A stretch of 64,000 nt of DNA. It comes from JACMLD01 sp047602295. Its GTDB lineage: Bacteria; Bacteroidota; Bacteroidia; Chitinophagales; Chitinophagaceae. The stretch's first letter is position 1. Each line of letters begins with the position of its first letter. The notes beneath the pieces were generated by a model. The model was not told the DNA's origin, ran no database searches, and saw only the letters and a program-made list of their open reading frames with translations. A program made the position numbers and the translations under genes. Where the stretch lies: assembly GCA_047602295.1 (NCBI GenBank), contig JASGHP010000001.1, forward strand, positions 2,852,001-2,916,000, given 5' to 3'. Of this stretch, positions 25,179-31,918 are shown piece by piece.

Positions 25179-26141
25179 ATGAACCGAAAATCTATTATTG
25201 CAGGCACCCTGCTTTTATCTTTTGTTTTTGCTGTTTTTCATTTTTATTCGCTCAATGCCCGGCAGAAACAACAAACTCCAATATCAATAACTTCTCCTCA
25301 GTTAAAAAATAAAGCTGCCCAAGCCCATATACAAGTGGTGTTTGCACTGGATGCTACCGGAAGCATGCGTGGTTTGATTTCGGCAGCCAAAGAAAAAATC
25401 TGGTCCATTGCAGGCAGTATGGCGCAGGCAGATCCCAGCCCTGTTGTGGAGATAGGGTTATTGTTTTATAGGGACAGAGGAGATGCATTTATTACAAAAC
25501 AAGTTGCCTTGTCTACAGATCTGGATGCTGTATATGAAAAGCTGATGCAAATAAGTGCAGATGGAGGTGGAGACGAACCCGAAAGCGTTAACCAGGCTTT
25601 GCATGAAGCGGTTACTAATTTTAAATGGGATACTACTGAAAGCACTTATCGAACAGTTTTCCTGGTGGGCGATTGTCCTCCGCACATGGATTATCGCAAT
25701 GATGTGCCTTATCCTGTTAGTTGTACCGATGCAAAACACAAAGACATTGTGTTAAACACTATTCTTATGGGCAATAATTCTACAGCAAAAAGAATATGGA
25801 CGGAGATTGCCAATTGCAGCCAGGGAAGTTTTACAGAAGTGAATATGGCTGCAAATGATATTACAGTAAACACTCCTTATGATTCTGTGATTGCAGTAAT
25901 ATCTGATCAACTGGATGATACAAGGATGTATTATGGCAATGAAGAAGACAAGTTGGAAGCAACTGCAAAAAAAGATAAATCGAAATTTATTTCCAGCAAT
26001 ACAAAAGCCAATGTAAAAGCACAGCGGGCCGAGTTTAACACTACTAAAACCGGTAAAGAAAGTTATTATGGCAGTAAGGAATTGCTGGAGGAATACCGCG
26101 TCAATAAAAAATCTGTAGATGCTATTAAACAGGAAGAATAG
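25179..26141 (+). CDS. Exported von Willebrand factor A domain protein, ended by an in-frame TAG
   Basis: This is a 320-residue product with an N-terminal signal/anchor (IIAGTLLLSFVFAVFHFYSL). The vWA domain runs from about residue 50 to 230 with the MIDAS motif DATGSM (D58-S62), which binds a divalent metal, and a conserved GDCPPH loop near residue 170. Its likely role is protein-protein contact in the periplasm. The reading frame stays open after the TAG at 26139-26141 for another 82 codons (26142-26387). These give the lysine-rich tail usual in this vWA family, so a longer protein of about 403 residues seems to be interrupted. Confidence 0.82.
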   Translation: MNRKSIIAGTLLLSFVFAVFHFYSLNARQKQQTPISITSPQLKNKAAQAHIQVVFALDATGSMRGLISAAKEKIWSIAGSMAQADPSPVVEIGLLFYRDRGDAFITKQVALSTDLDAVYEKLMQISADGGGDEPESVNQALHEAVTNFKWDTTESTYRTVFLVGDCPPHMDYRNDVPYPVSCTDAKHKDIVLNTILMGNNSTAKRIWTEIANCSQGSFTEVNMAANDITVNTPYDSVIAVISDQLDDTRMYYGNEEDKLEATAKKDKSKFISSNTKANVKAQRAEFNTTKTGKESYYGSKELLEEYRVNKKSVDAIKQEE

Positions 26142-26150
26142 CCCAATGAA

Positions 26151-26390
26151 ATGAAAGGCATGAGTTCGGATCAAAGAAAAATTTTTATAGAGCAAAAACT
26201 GGCAAAAAGAGATTCGCTTAACCAGCAAATGCAAAAGTATACCCGCTTGCGCCAGGAGTTTATAGAAAAAGATTTGGCTGGCAGAAAAGCCGGTGAGGTG
26301 GATAGTTCTTTCAGTAATAAAGTATATAAAAGCATTCAGAAACAAACTGAGAAAAAGAACATTAAGCTAAAAGAGAAAGCTAAGTTTTAA
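26151..26390 (+). pseudogene. Detached C-terminal tail of the vWA protein
   Basis: In the same frame as the vWA gene and separated from it only by the TAG and three codons. It encodes 79 residues of charged helix/coiled coil (MSSDQRKIFIEQKLAKRDSL ... LRQEFIEKDLAGRKAGEVD ... KLKEKAKF). From family memory, similar vWA proteins carry such a tail (ms.eer..yie.k...R....i) after a LP.E linker. It may be translated separately from the ATG at 26151 by coupling. No independent promoter or function is evident. Confidence 0.6.
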
Positions 26391-26426
26391 GTGAGCCGTG
26401 AGCTATTAGCTGCTAGCTGTGAGCCA
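26385..26426. repeat. Heptamer array L (TGAGCTA/TTAGCTG type)
   Basis: Six 7-base units starting inside the vWA tail's last codons and stop. Units two to six are TGAGCCG, TGAGCTA, TTAGCTG, CTAGCTG and TGAGCCA, the same unit set as the first half of array J. Confidence 0.65.
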
Positions 26427-26501
26427 AGGAATTTCATTTGTTCTTTATAAACGATTACAGTGGTCGCTGACAGGGCATCTTAATCATGACAGATCATAAA
26501 A

Positions 26502-26523
26502 ATCATAACAATCTGCGTTCTAT
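26502..26523. repeat. Dispersed repeat copy 2 (ATCATAACAATC...TGCGTTCTAT)
   Basis: An ungapped copy of the phrase also found, with a 9-nt insertion, at 19305-19335. It precedes a plus-strand gene here as well. Confidence 0.5.
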
Positions 26524-26556
26524 TTTCACCGATCTTTGTGCCATAAAACAAATCTT

Positions 26557-27213
26557 ATGGCAGGCATTAAAGTTATTATTACCGGTGCTACCGGCATGGT
26601 GGGCGAAGGCGTTTTGTTTGAATGTTTGGAAAATAACCAGGTGGCAGAAGTATTGATTATAAACAGAAGACATTATGAGAAGCAGCATCCTAAACTAAAA
26701 GAATTGCTGGTACCCGACTTTTTTAAACTGGACGAGTATGCGTCGCACATAGGTGGCTATGATGCATGTTTCTTTTGTGCAGGCATTAGTTCGTTAGGGA
26801 TGAAGGAAGATAAGTATGCCCATATTACTTACGATACTACTATGGCATTTGCGCAGAGTTTAATAAAAGTAAATAAAGACATCGTTTTTACTTTTGTGTC
26901 TGGCTCGCATACAGACAGCAGCGAAACCAGCAAAATAATGTGGGCAAGGGTAAAAGGTCGCACAGAGAATGCTTTGGCAAAGTTGCCGTTTAAAAAAGAA
27001 TATAATTTTCGCCCGGGTGGTATGCTGCCTTTTGCGGGTCAGCAAAACTGGAAAGCTGTATATAAATGGATAGTGAAAGCCATTAAAGCCATTTCGCCTA
27101 AAAGAATTGTTACCATGCACGAGCTGGGCCTGGCCATGATTAACAGCGTTACCAAAGGTTATCCTAAGAATGTGCTGGAGATTGCAGACATTAAAGCGCT
27201 GGCAAATGCATAG
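26557..27213 (+). CDS. NAD(P)-binding Rossmann-fold oxidoreductase / epimerase-like protein
   Basis: The start is the ATG at 26557 (218 residues), where the nucleotide-binding strand begins: MAGIKVIITGATGMVGEGVL with the GxxGxxG motif. It resembles the atypical extended SDR group of NAD(P)H-binding epimerase-like proteins. FFCAGISSLG marks the end of the fourth strand and FRPGGMLPF the substrate-side loop. The usual YxxxK pair is not evident, so the catalytic mechanism is uncertain. The gene ends before a strong terminator at 27289-27322. Confidence 0.85.
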   Translation: MAGIKVIITGATGMVGEGVLFECLENNQVAEVLIINRRHYEKQHPKLKELLVPDFFKLDEYASHIGGYDACFFCAGISSLGMKEDKYAHITYDTTMAFAQSLIKVNKDIVFTFVSGSHTDSSETSKIMWARVKGRTENALAKLPFKKEYNFRPGGMLPFAGQQNWKAVYKWIVKAIKAISPKRIVTMHELGLAMINSVTKGYPKNVLEIADIKALANA

Positions 27214-27288
27214 GGCGGCAGGCTAATATCTCTCCACATGATCTGTATAAACTGCTTTTGCCGTTATCCGGCTTTCTAATAACTTCGG

Positions 27289-27322
27289 CGCTGACGATAG
27301 TTAATTATTGTCAGCGTTTTTT
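27289..27322 (+). terminator. Strong rho-independent terminator abutting the next start codon
   Basis: CGCTGACGATA (27289-27299) pairs with TATTGTCAGCG (27306-27316), 11 bp with one G-U pair and a 6-nt loop. A run of six T follows at 27317-27322. The next gene's ATG is at 27327, only 4 nt after the T run. Confidence 0.8.
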
Positions 27323-27326
27323 CATT

Positions 27327-28304
27327 ATGCCTGTATCATTTACTGAAACTTTGGTAGTAGGGATTTCATCCAGGGCTTTGTTCGACCTGGAAGAGGAGAA
27401 CCGTTTGTTTCAAACGCAGGGTGTTATTGAATACAGGAAACTGCAAAAAGAAAGAGAGCACATCATTTTAAAACCCGGCACTGGCTTTCATGTGGTAAAA
27501 GCATTGCTGCACCTGAATCAACTGTCAACCGATAGATTGGTTGAAGTGATTGTAATGTCTAAGAATAGTCCTGAAACCGGTCTGCGTGTATTAAACTCAA
27601 TACAACATTACGGATTGGATATTACCCGCTCTGCTTTTACCGGTGGTGAATCTTTATTTGAATACATGGAAGCTTTTGACGTAGATCTTTTTCTTAGTAA
27701 AGAAGAGCAGGAAGTGCAGCGTGTGATAGACAGCGGCTTTACTTCTGCTGCATTGATTTACGATCCGCCAGAAAATTTTACGCCAGAAACCAGTACAGTC
27801 CGCATTGCATTTGATGCAGACGCGGTATTGTTTTCTGATGAGAGTGAACAGATATACAAAATGCAGGGCATAGATGCGTTTCATGCCAATGAAAAAGCAA
27901 ATGCGCACAGGGCAATGAAAGAAGGGCCGCACGCAAAATTGCTGAAGATGCTTTCGAAGATTCAGAAGAAAATGCAAACGGGTGTGGAATTGTCTCCTTT
28001 GCGTTTGGCTATTGTTACGGCAAGAAACAGCCCGTCTCATATGCGTGTCATTAATACCATGCGTGAGTGGGATGTGTATGTGGACGAAGCTTTTTTCCTC
28101 GGAGGCATCAGCAAAGACAAAGTATTGAAAGCTTTCAAAGCGCATATCTTTTTTGATGACCAGGATGCACATCTGAAACACGCTATGAAAGAAGTGCCCA
28201 GTGCAAGAGTTCCTTATCAGACACAGTCTCCGTTATATGTAGCGCCAGAAGAAACGCTTAACATCAACCACGAGAAGATTGCAATACGCAAACTGCCTTC
28301 TTAA
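27327..28304 (+). CDS. Cytosolic 5'-nucleotidase, cN-I family
   Basis: The start is placed at the ATG at 27327 (325 residues), because the family begins with the strand TLVVGISSRALFDLEEENRLF. The upstream codons overlap a terminator hairpin. The protein is a HAD-superfamily-related 5'-nucleotidase of the cN-I type that removes phosphate from AMP or other nucleoside monophosphates. Motif-like stretches are VVGISSRALFDL, AFTGGESLFEYM, IAFDADAVLFSDESE, VTARNSPSHMRV and IFFDDQDAHL. Bacterial and animal members share this pattern. No neighbouring purine genes are present. Expression may be limited by the terminator directly upstream. Confidence 0.9.
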   Translation: MPVSFTETLVVGISSRALFDLEEENRLFQTQGVIEYRKLQKEREHIILKPGTGFHVVKALLHLNQLSTDRLVEVIVMSKNSPETGLRVLNSIQHYGLDITRSAFTGGESLFEYMEAFDVDLFLSKEEQEVQRVIDSGFTSAALIYDPPENFTPETSTVRIAFDADAVLFSDESEQIYKMQGIDAFHANEKANAHRAMKEGPHAKLLKMLSKIQKKMQTGVELSPLRLAIVTARNSPSHMRVINTMREWDVYVDEAFFLGGISKDKVLKAFKAHIFFDDQDAHLKHAMKEVPSARVPYQTQSPLYVAPEETLNINHEKIAIRKLPS

Positions 28305-28326
28305 TAGTTACGAATGCATCGCTGCT

Positions 28327-29328
28327 TTATTTATCAATAGCACAGGTATAGAGCTCATACTTTATCTGCCAGTTGAATGTTTCGCCAGGTGCTACTTTCA
28401 CATCTATAAAAGGTTCAGGAGAGAAAATAGTTGGAGATGCCCAAAAAGCAAGCTTCGACATAGGTTTGTCGCAGGTAATTCTCAATGCAGCACCCGTATG
28501 ATGGTTTTCAATTTTGATATCGTAATCTGTATTGCTACTAGTATAACCCTGTATTAAAGTGTAAACAGATTGGCCTGGCGAAAAAACTTTATTAAACAAA
28601 ACCTGTTTGTCTTTTAGCATTGCCAGTTTATCTTCTCCAAAACCTTTTGCGCTTTCAGCTACTGCCGTCAATGTAAAGGGAAAACTGGTAACTGCATCAG
28701 GCCCGGTAGGTTGTTTGTCTAATACAAAAAGATTGTGGTTGTATACATTGGTTTCGATGGCTTCATTGCCAGTGTTGATCAGTTTGTGATCAATTACCAT
28801 TACGGCTTTATCTTTTACCAATGTTACTGTCTTGGTATATTTATAAGAATAGACTGAATCTTTTAGCGTATGCGTAAATGCAATGCTGTTTGGCTTTGTA
28901 TCTATTTTCCAGTTGCCGCTATTGCTGATGTTATAATATTTGAAAGGAGAGTAGGCAACATTCTCTGCTTTGGTAAGTACACCCACACCAATTTGTACAA
29001 AGTGACCACCTACGGTTGCTGCATCATAACCTAGCGGAGCGAATGATTCTACCGGCCCCAGTATAGCGTCGTGCGTAGTGGCATTGTAGTTGGCAAACCA
29101 CTGGCTGCAATAACTATGTCCTTTGTATTCCAGTTCGGGTATATTGGCCGACCAATCGAAACGTGTACCGCGATAATAACCTTTCTCTGCGTCTGGCAAA
29201 TAAATGCGTGCTTTGATAATGCCATTGCTGATGCTTGCCTGAGGAAAATCTGTTTGTGCGTTTGCGTTATTAAGTGCAAGTACAAGAAGAAAACAAAACA
29301 AAGTTGATAATTGATACTTCATGTTCAA
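28327..29328 (-). CDS. Exported galactose-mutarotase-like protein
   Basis: A 333-residue protein with a signal peptide (STLFCFLLVLALNNANAQ). The mature part is almost all beta-sheet with a hydrophobic/polar alternation like the aldose epimerase superfamily supersandwich (YYRGTRFDW, GHSYCSQWF, VYNHNLFVLDKQPTGPDAV). Bacteroidota place such proteins beside sugar-processing genes. Candidate catalytic His residues lie in YNHNLF. It is an outer-layer or periplasmic protein acting on a sugar or oligosaccharide. The gene is convergent with the 5'-nucleotidase and lies upstream of the mannonate-dehydratase-like gene region. Confidence 0.82.
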   Translation of the reverse strand: MNMKYQLSTLFCFLLVLALNNANAQTDFPQASISNGIIKARIYLPDAEKGYYRGTRFDWSANIPELEYKGHSYCSQWFANYNATTHDAILGPVESFAPLGYDAATVGGHFVQIGVGVLTKAENVAYSPFKYYNISNSGNWKIDTKPNSIAFTHTLKDSVYSYKYTKTVTLVKDKAVMVIDHKLINTGNEAIETNVYNHNLFVLDKQPTGPDAVTSFPFTLTAVAESAKGFGEDKLAMLKDKQVLFNKVFSPGQSVYTLIQGYTSSNTDYDIKIENHHTGAALRITCDKPMSKLAFWASPTIFSPEPFIDVKVAPGETFNWQIKYELYTCAIDK

Positions 29329-29347
29329 TATGCTTGGTATAAATGTA

Positions 29348-29396
29348 AGGAATTAGGAATTAGGAATTAGCGATTGAAGGTAATTGGTAATAAGGA
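29348..29396. repeat. Heptamer array M (AGGAATT x3 and variants)
   Basis: Three identical AGGAATT units are followed by AGCGATT, GAAGGTA, ATTGGTA and ATAAGGA, all in 7-base phase. Confidence 0.7.
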
Positions 29397-29441
29397 TAGG
29401 ATATGCGAATGTAGAAACTTTGTATAGTGAAATTCGTCGAT

Positions 29442-29594
29442 TGCTAATATCACCCCTTCGGGGTTCTATATAAATTTTGATATTCATTTTTCTATATTAA
29501 TACCATCCCTTCGGGATTTTAAAGCCTGAAAGGCTGACATTAATATAGAAACGAGCAAAGCAAGATTCACAAAACCCCGAAAGGGGGTGACATT
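29442..29594. repeat. Palindromic REP-like element of about 150 bp
   Basis: The outer arms read TAATATCACCCCTTCGGGG near 29445-29463 and its complement, AACCCCGAAAGGGGGTGACATTA-type sequence, at 29573-29594. The inner arms CTATATTAAT (29492-29501) and ATTAATATAG (29539-29548) are perfectly complementary. Small hairpins ATCCC/GGGAT (29505-29517) and AGCCT/AGGCT (29523-29535) sit in the centre. It shares the CCTTCGG and CCTGAAAGG hairpin themes with the cluster at 7411-7511. Confidence 0.6.
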
Positions 29595-29617
29595 ATCGCT
29601 CCAAATTGTAAGCCGCC

Positions 29618-29652
29618 CAATTATTAATGACTAATTCCTAATTATTAACTAA
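29618..29652. repeat. Heptamer array N (TAATTCC/TAATTAT), inverted partner of M
   Basis: Five 7-base units (CAATTAT, TAATGAC, TAATTCC, TAATTAT, TAACTAA). The array ends 2 nt from the stop codon of the enolase-superfamily gene and is inverted relative to array M. Confidence 0.6.
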
Positions 29653-29654
29653 CC

Positions 29655-31022
29655 TCACGGTCTGATAATCGTTCCATCTCTCTTGCGAATAATCCATTTT
29701 CCTGCATTGTTGGTAATAGGATATTTAGCCGCTTCCTTTTCGTTGATGTCTACGCCAAGTCCGGGTGTGTCGTTTACATACATATATCCTTTCTTCAATT
29801 CAGGAGTGCCCGGGAAAACTTCTTTCTCTTTATCGGAGAAAAAGATGGATTCCTGTATGCCGAAGTTCCAGATGTTTAGATCTATATGGCAATTGGCTGC
29901 ATGACCAACAGGCGATACATCGCCCGGTCCATGCCAGGCAGATTTTACATTGAAGTATTCTGCCAGGTGCGCAATTTTCATTGCAGGACTAATGCCACCA
30001 ATCTGGCTGATATGGCAACGGATATAATCAAAAGAATGTTCCGCAATTTCTTTGATGAATTCGTTGGGATTGTTAAACAATTCGCCCATGGCAAATGGTA
30101 CTGTGGTGCTGGAGCGTAATTGTTTCCACCAGTCGCGGTTTTCCGGCGACAATGGATCTTCAATAAAGAAAGGATCAAATTCCTCCAGGCGCTTGCACAT
30201 GTTTATCATGTCTTGCGGTTGCACACGTTCATGCGTGTCGTGCAACAGTTCCACTTCATCGCCGCAAACTTTTCTTACTTCTCTAAACATTTTGGGCACA
30301 GCCTGCACATACGCACGGGGATCAATAAATTGATCTGTTGGTTTACCAAACCCGGCATCTTTAAAATCTGGTTGCTGCGCCAATGCCAAAGAGCCGTATC
30401 CGCCTTGTTGTATGCGCACATAGCGAAAACCCTGTTCAATATATTTCTGTACGTTAGCTGCCACTTCCTGCGGGTCTTTTCCATCTGCGTGTGCATAGCA
30501 ATCTACTGCAAACCTTGCTTTGCCACCCAACAATTGATAAACCGGCATATTAGCACGTTTCCCTTTTATGTCCCACAAGGCCTGGTTCAAACCACTGATG
30601 GCATTGTTCAAGACTGGTCCGTTTCTCCAATAAGAACTCACCAAAAAGGCCTGCCACATATCTTCAATATCATCTACATCGCGGCCAATGCAGAAATCAC
30701 CCATATACCGATTGATCGCTGTAACCACCACCTCTGCACGTTGCGTAAAAGTGGCGCAGCCCAATCCATACAAACCTGGTTCCGAGGTTTCAACTTTTAC
30801 TACAATTAAATTAGAACCAGCAGGCGCAGTGCCAATGGCTTTTACACTTTTAATAGTAACCGGTTTCATGGCTTTTGCATACCAGGGTTTTTCTGCAGGT
30901 GCTGCATTTGCTTTGCCTATACTGCCCATAACGCCGGTTAGTGCCGATAAAGAACCAAGACCAATCATTTTTAAGGCATCGCGACGGCCTTGTTCTGTTG
31001 CAGGTTGTTTGCGATTGTTCAT
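29655..31022 (-). CDS. Enolase-superfamily sugar acid dehydratase (D-mannonate dehydratase / RspA-like), Tat-exported
   Basis: A 455-residue protein. A twin-arginine leader (GRRDALKMIGLGSLSALTG) precedes the mandelate racemase/enolase superfamily fold. Mg2+-binding and active-site stretches include LLHDTHERV, FIEDPLSPENRDWW, FAMGELFNNPNEF, IRCHISQIGG and the ManD-type HGPGDVSPVGHAAN. It most resembles the ManD/RspA group that dehydrates mannonate or gluconate to 2-keto-3-deoxy sugar acids. Export of such an enzyme is unusual outside Bacteroidota-like lineages. The neighbours suggest work on sugar acids released by the adjacent glycosidases and lyase. Confidence 0.9.
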   Translation of the reverse strand: MNNRKQPATEQGRRDALKMIGLGSLSALTGVMGSIGKANAAPAEKPWYAKAMKPVTIKSVKAIGTAPAGSNLIVVKVETSEPGLYGLGCATFTQRAEVVVTAINRYMGDFCIGRDVDDIEDMWQAFLVSSYWRNGPVLNNAISGLNQALWDIKGKRANMPVYQLLGGKARFAVDCYAHADGKDPQEVAANVQKYIEQGFRYVRIQQGGYGSLALAQQPDFKDAGFGKPTDQFIDPRAYVQAVPKMFREVRKVCGDEVELLHDTHERVQPQDMINMCKRLEEFDPFFIEDPLSPENRDWWKQLRSSTTVPFAMGELFNNPNEFIKEIAEHSFDYIRCHISQIGGISPAMKIAHLAEYFNVKSAWHGPGDVSPVGHAANCHIDLNIWNFGIQESIFFSDKEKEVFPGTPELKKGYMYVNDTPGLGVDINEKEAAKYPITNNAGKWIIRKRDGTIIRP

Positions 31023-31243
31023 ATCAATAGCATGTGTTGAAAGGTGAAGAAGACGCAGGTGTAAGCAACAAATACCGATAAAGTGAAGAATGTCTTACCG
31101 CAGAAATGTAAAAGCGGGTATAGATAATAGTTAGCAAGGCAATCTTTTTGGCCGGTAATTTTATTGTAACGGAAGTTAGCAATAATTTTTCAGCCAGCTA
31201 TTGTTTTGTTGTATTGCCTGCAAAATGATTCATTAAAATGTCA

Positions 31244-31657
31244 TTAGCGTATCAATACAATGGTGCCTGCTATCACCAATCCTGCGCCAATAGCGGTTTT
31301 CAGTGTGAGTGCTTCGTGTAAAAAAACTGCAGCCAGCACAATGGTTAACGCTACGCTTAATTTATCTACAGGTGCTACCTGCGACACCTTGCCTGCCTGC
31401 AATGCTTTGAAATAAAATATCCAGGAAAGCCCGGTGGCAATTCCGGAGATGATGAGGTAGATAAGATTTTGCCTGGATAGCGATGCCAGTCCTTTTGTTT
31501 CGCCCTTTGCCAATACAATGCCCCAGGCAATTAATAGAATGATAACTGTTCTGATCGCAGTAGCAAGGTTAGAACTTACATTGGTAACGCCCAATTTAGC
31601 GAAGATGGCTGTGAGCGAAGCAAAGAGTGCAGAAAGCAAAGCGTATATCCACCACAT
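31244..31657 (-). CDS. Single-domain EamA family transporter
   Basis: A 137-residue protein with five hydrophobic spans, half the size of the usual ten-span EamA/DMT exporters. The family start (WWIYALLSALFASLTAIFAKLGV) and end (TAIGAGLVIAGTIVLIR) are intact, so this is a natural half-size member, which must act as a dimer, rather than a fragment. EamA proteins move small metabolites across the inner membrane; the substrate is unknown. Confidence 0.85.
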   Translation of the reverse strand: MWWIYALLSALFASLTAIFAKLGVTNVSSNLATAIRTVIILLIAWGIVLAKGETKGLASLSRQNLIYLIISGIATGLSWIFYFKALQAGKVSQVAPVDKLSVALTIVLAAVFLHEALTLKTAIGAGLVIAGTIVLIR

Positions 31658-31918
31658 AAAAATAGTTTAGTGCATGAATATACAAATGAATTGTGGAGGA
31701 ATTCTGAAGCTGCTGATGAAAGAATTTGCAAAAGAAAAATCCTTACCTATATTTAGTGTTAAGAGTAATGAAGAAGATTTTTATGGGCCAAGCGTTGGAA
31801 CTACTATTAAGCATTGTTGCGCTGTGTCCCGTACCTCTGGTCGGGATCGCACTCTTGTACCGTAAGTCTTTATTCACCTCTTAGATGAATTCGTTTTAAT
31901 TAAATACATTTTGCCATC
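31658..31918. other. 261-bp spacer between divergent genes
   Basis: No convincing gene was found. The right part carries a weak -7-like match (TAcatTTTG, 31905-31913) before the GH30 ATG. The block 31779-31866, with GATCGCACTCTTG, looks like a short dispersed sequence and weakly resembles 36310-36330 in inverse orientation. Confidence 0.4.

Larger units (their letters stand above)
29329..29654. repeat. 326-bp spacer: inverted heptamer arrays flanking a palindromic element
   Basis: No gene is present. The order is a -7-like element TACATTTA (minus strand, 29340-29347), heptamer array M (29348-29396), the palindromic element (29442-29594) and heptamer array N (29618-29652). M and N are inverted relative to each other. 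Confidence 0.6.

Noticed and set aside
26139..26141. TAG as a recoded sense codon throughout this genome
   Set aside because: Other genes in the window (for example the AhpD-like, gcvP and thioesterase genes) end normally at TAG with no conserved continuation.
8752..29652. The repeat arrays as CRISPR
   Set aside because: The units are 7 bases without unique spacers, and no cas genes are present.
31674..31865. A 63-codon plus-strand open frame before the GH30 gene
   Set aside because: No domain, signal peptide or plausible start; the sequence looks like a short dispersed repeat and is Cys/Arg-rich in an unnatural way.
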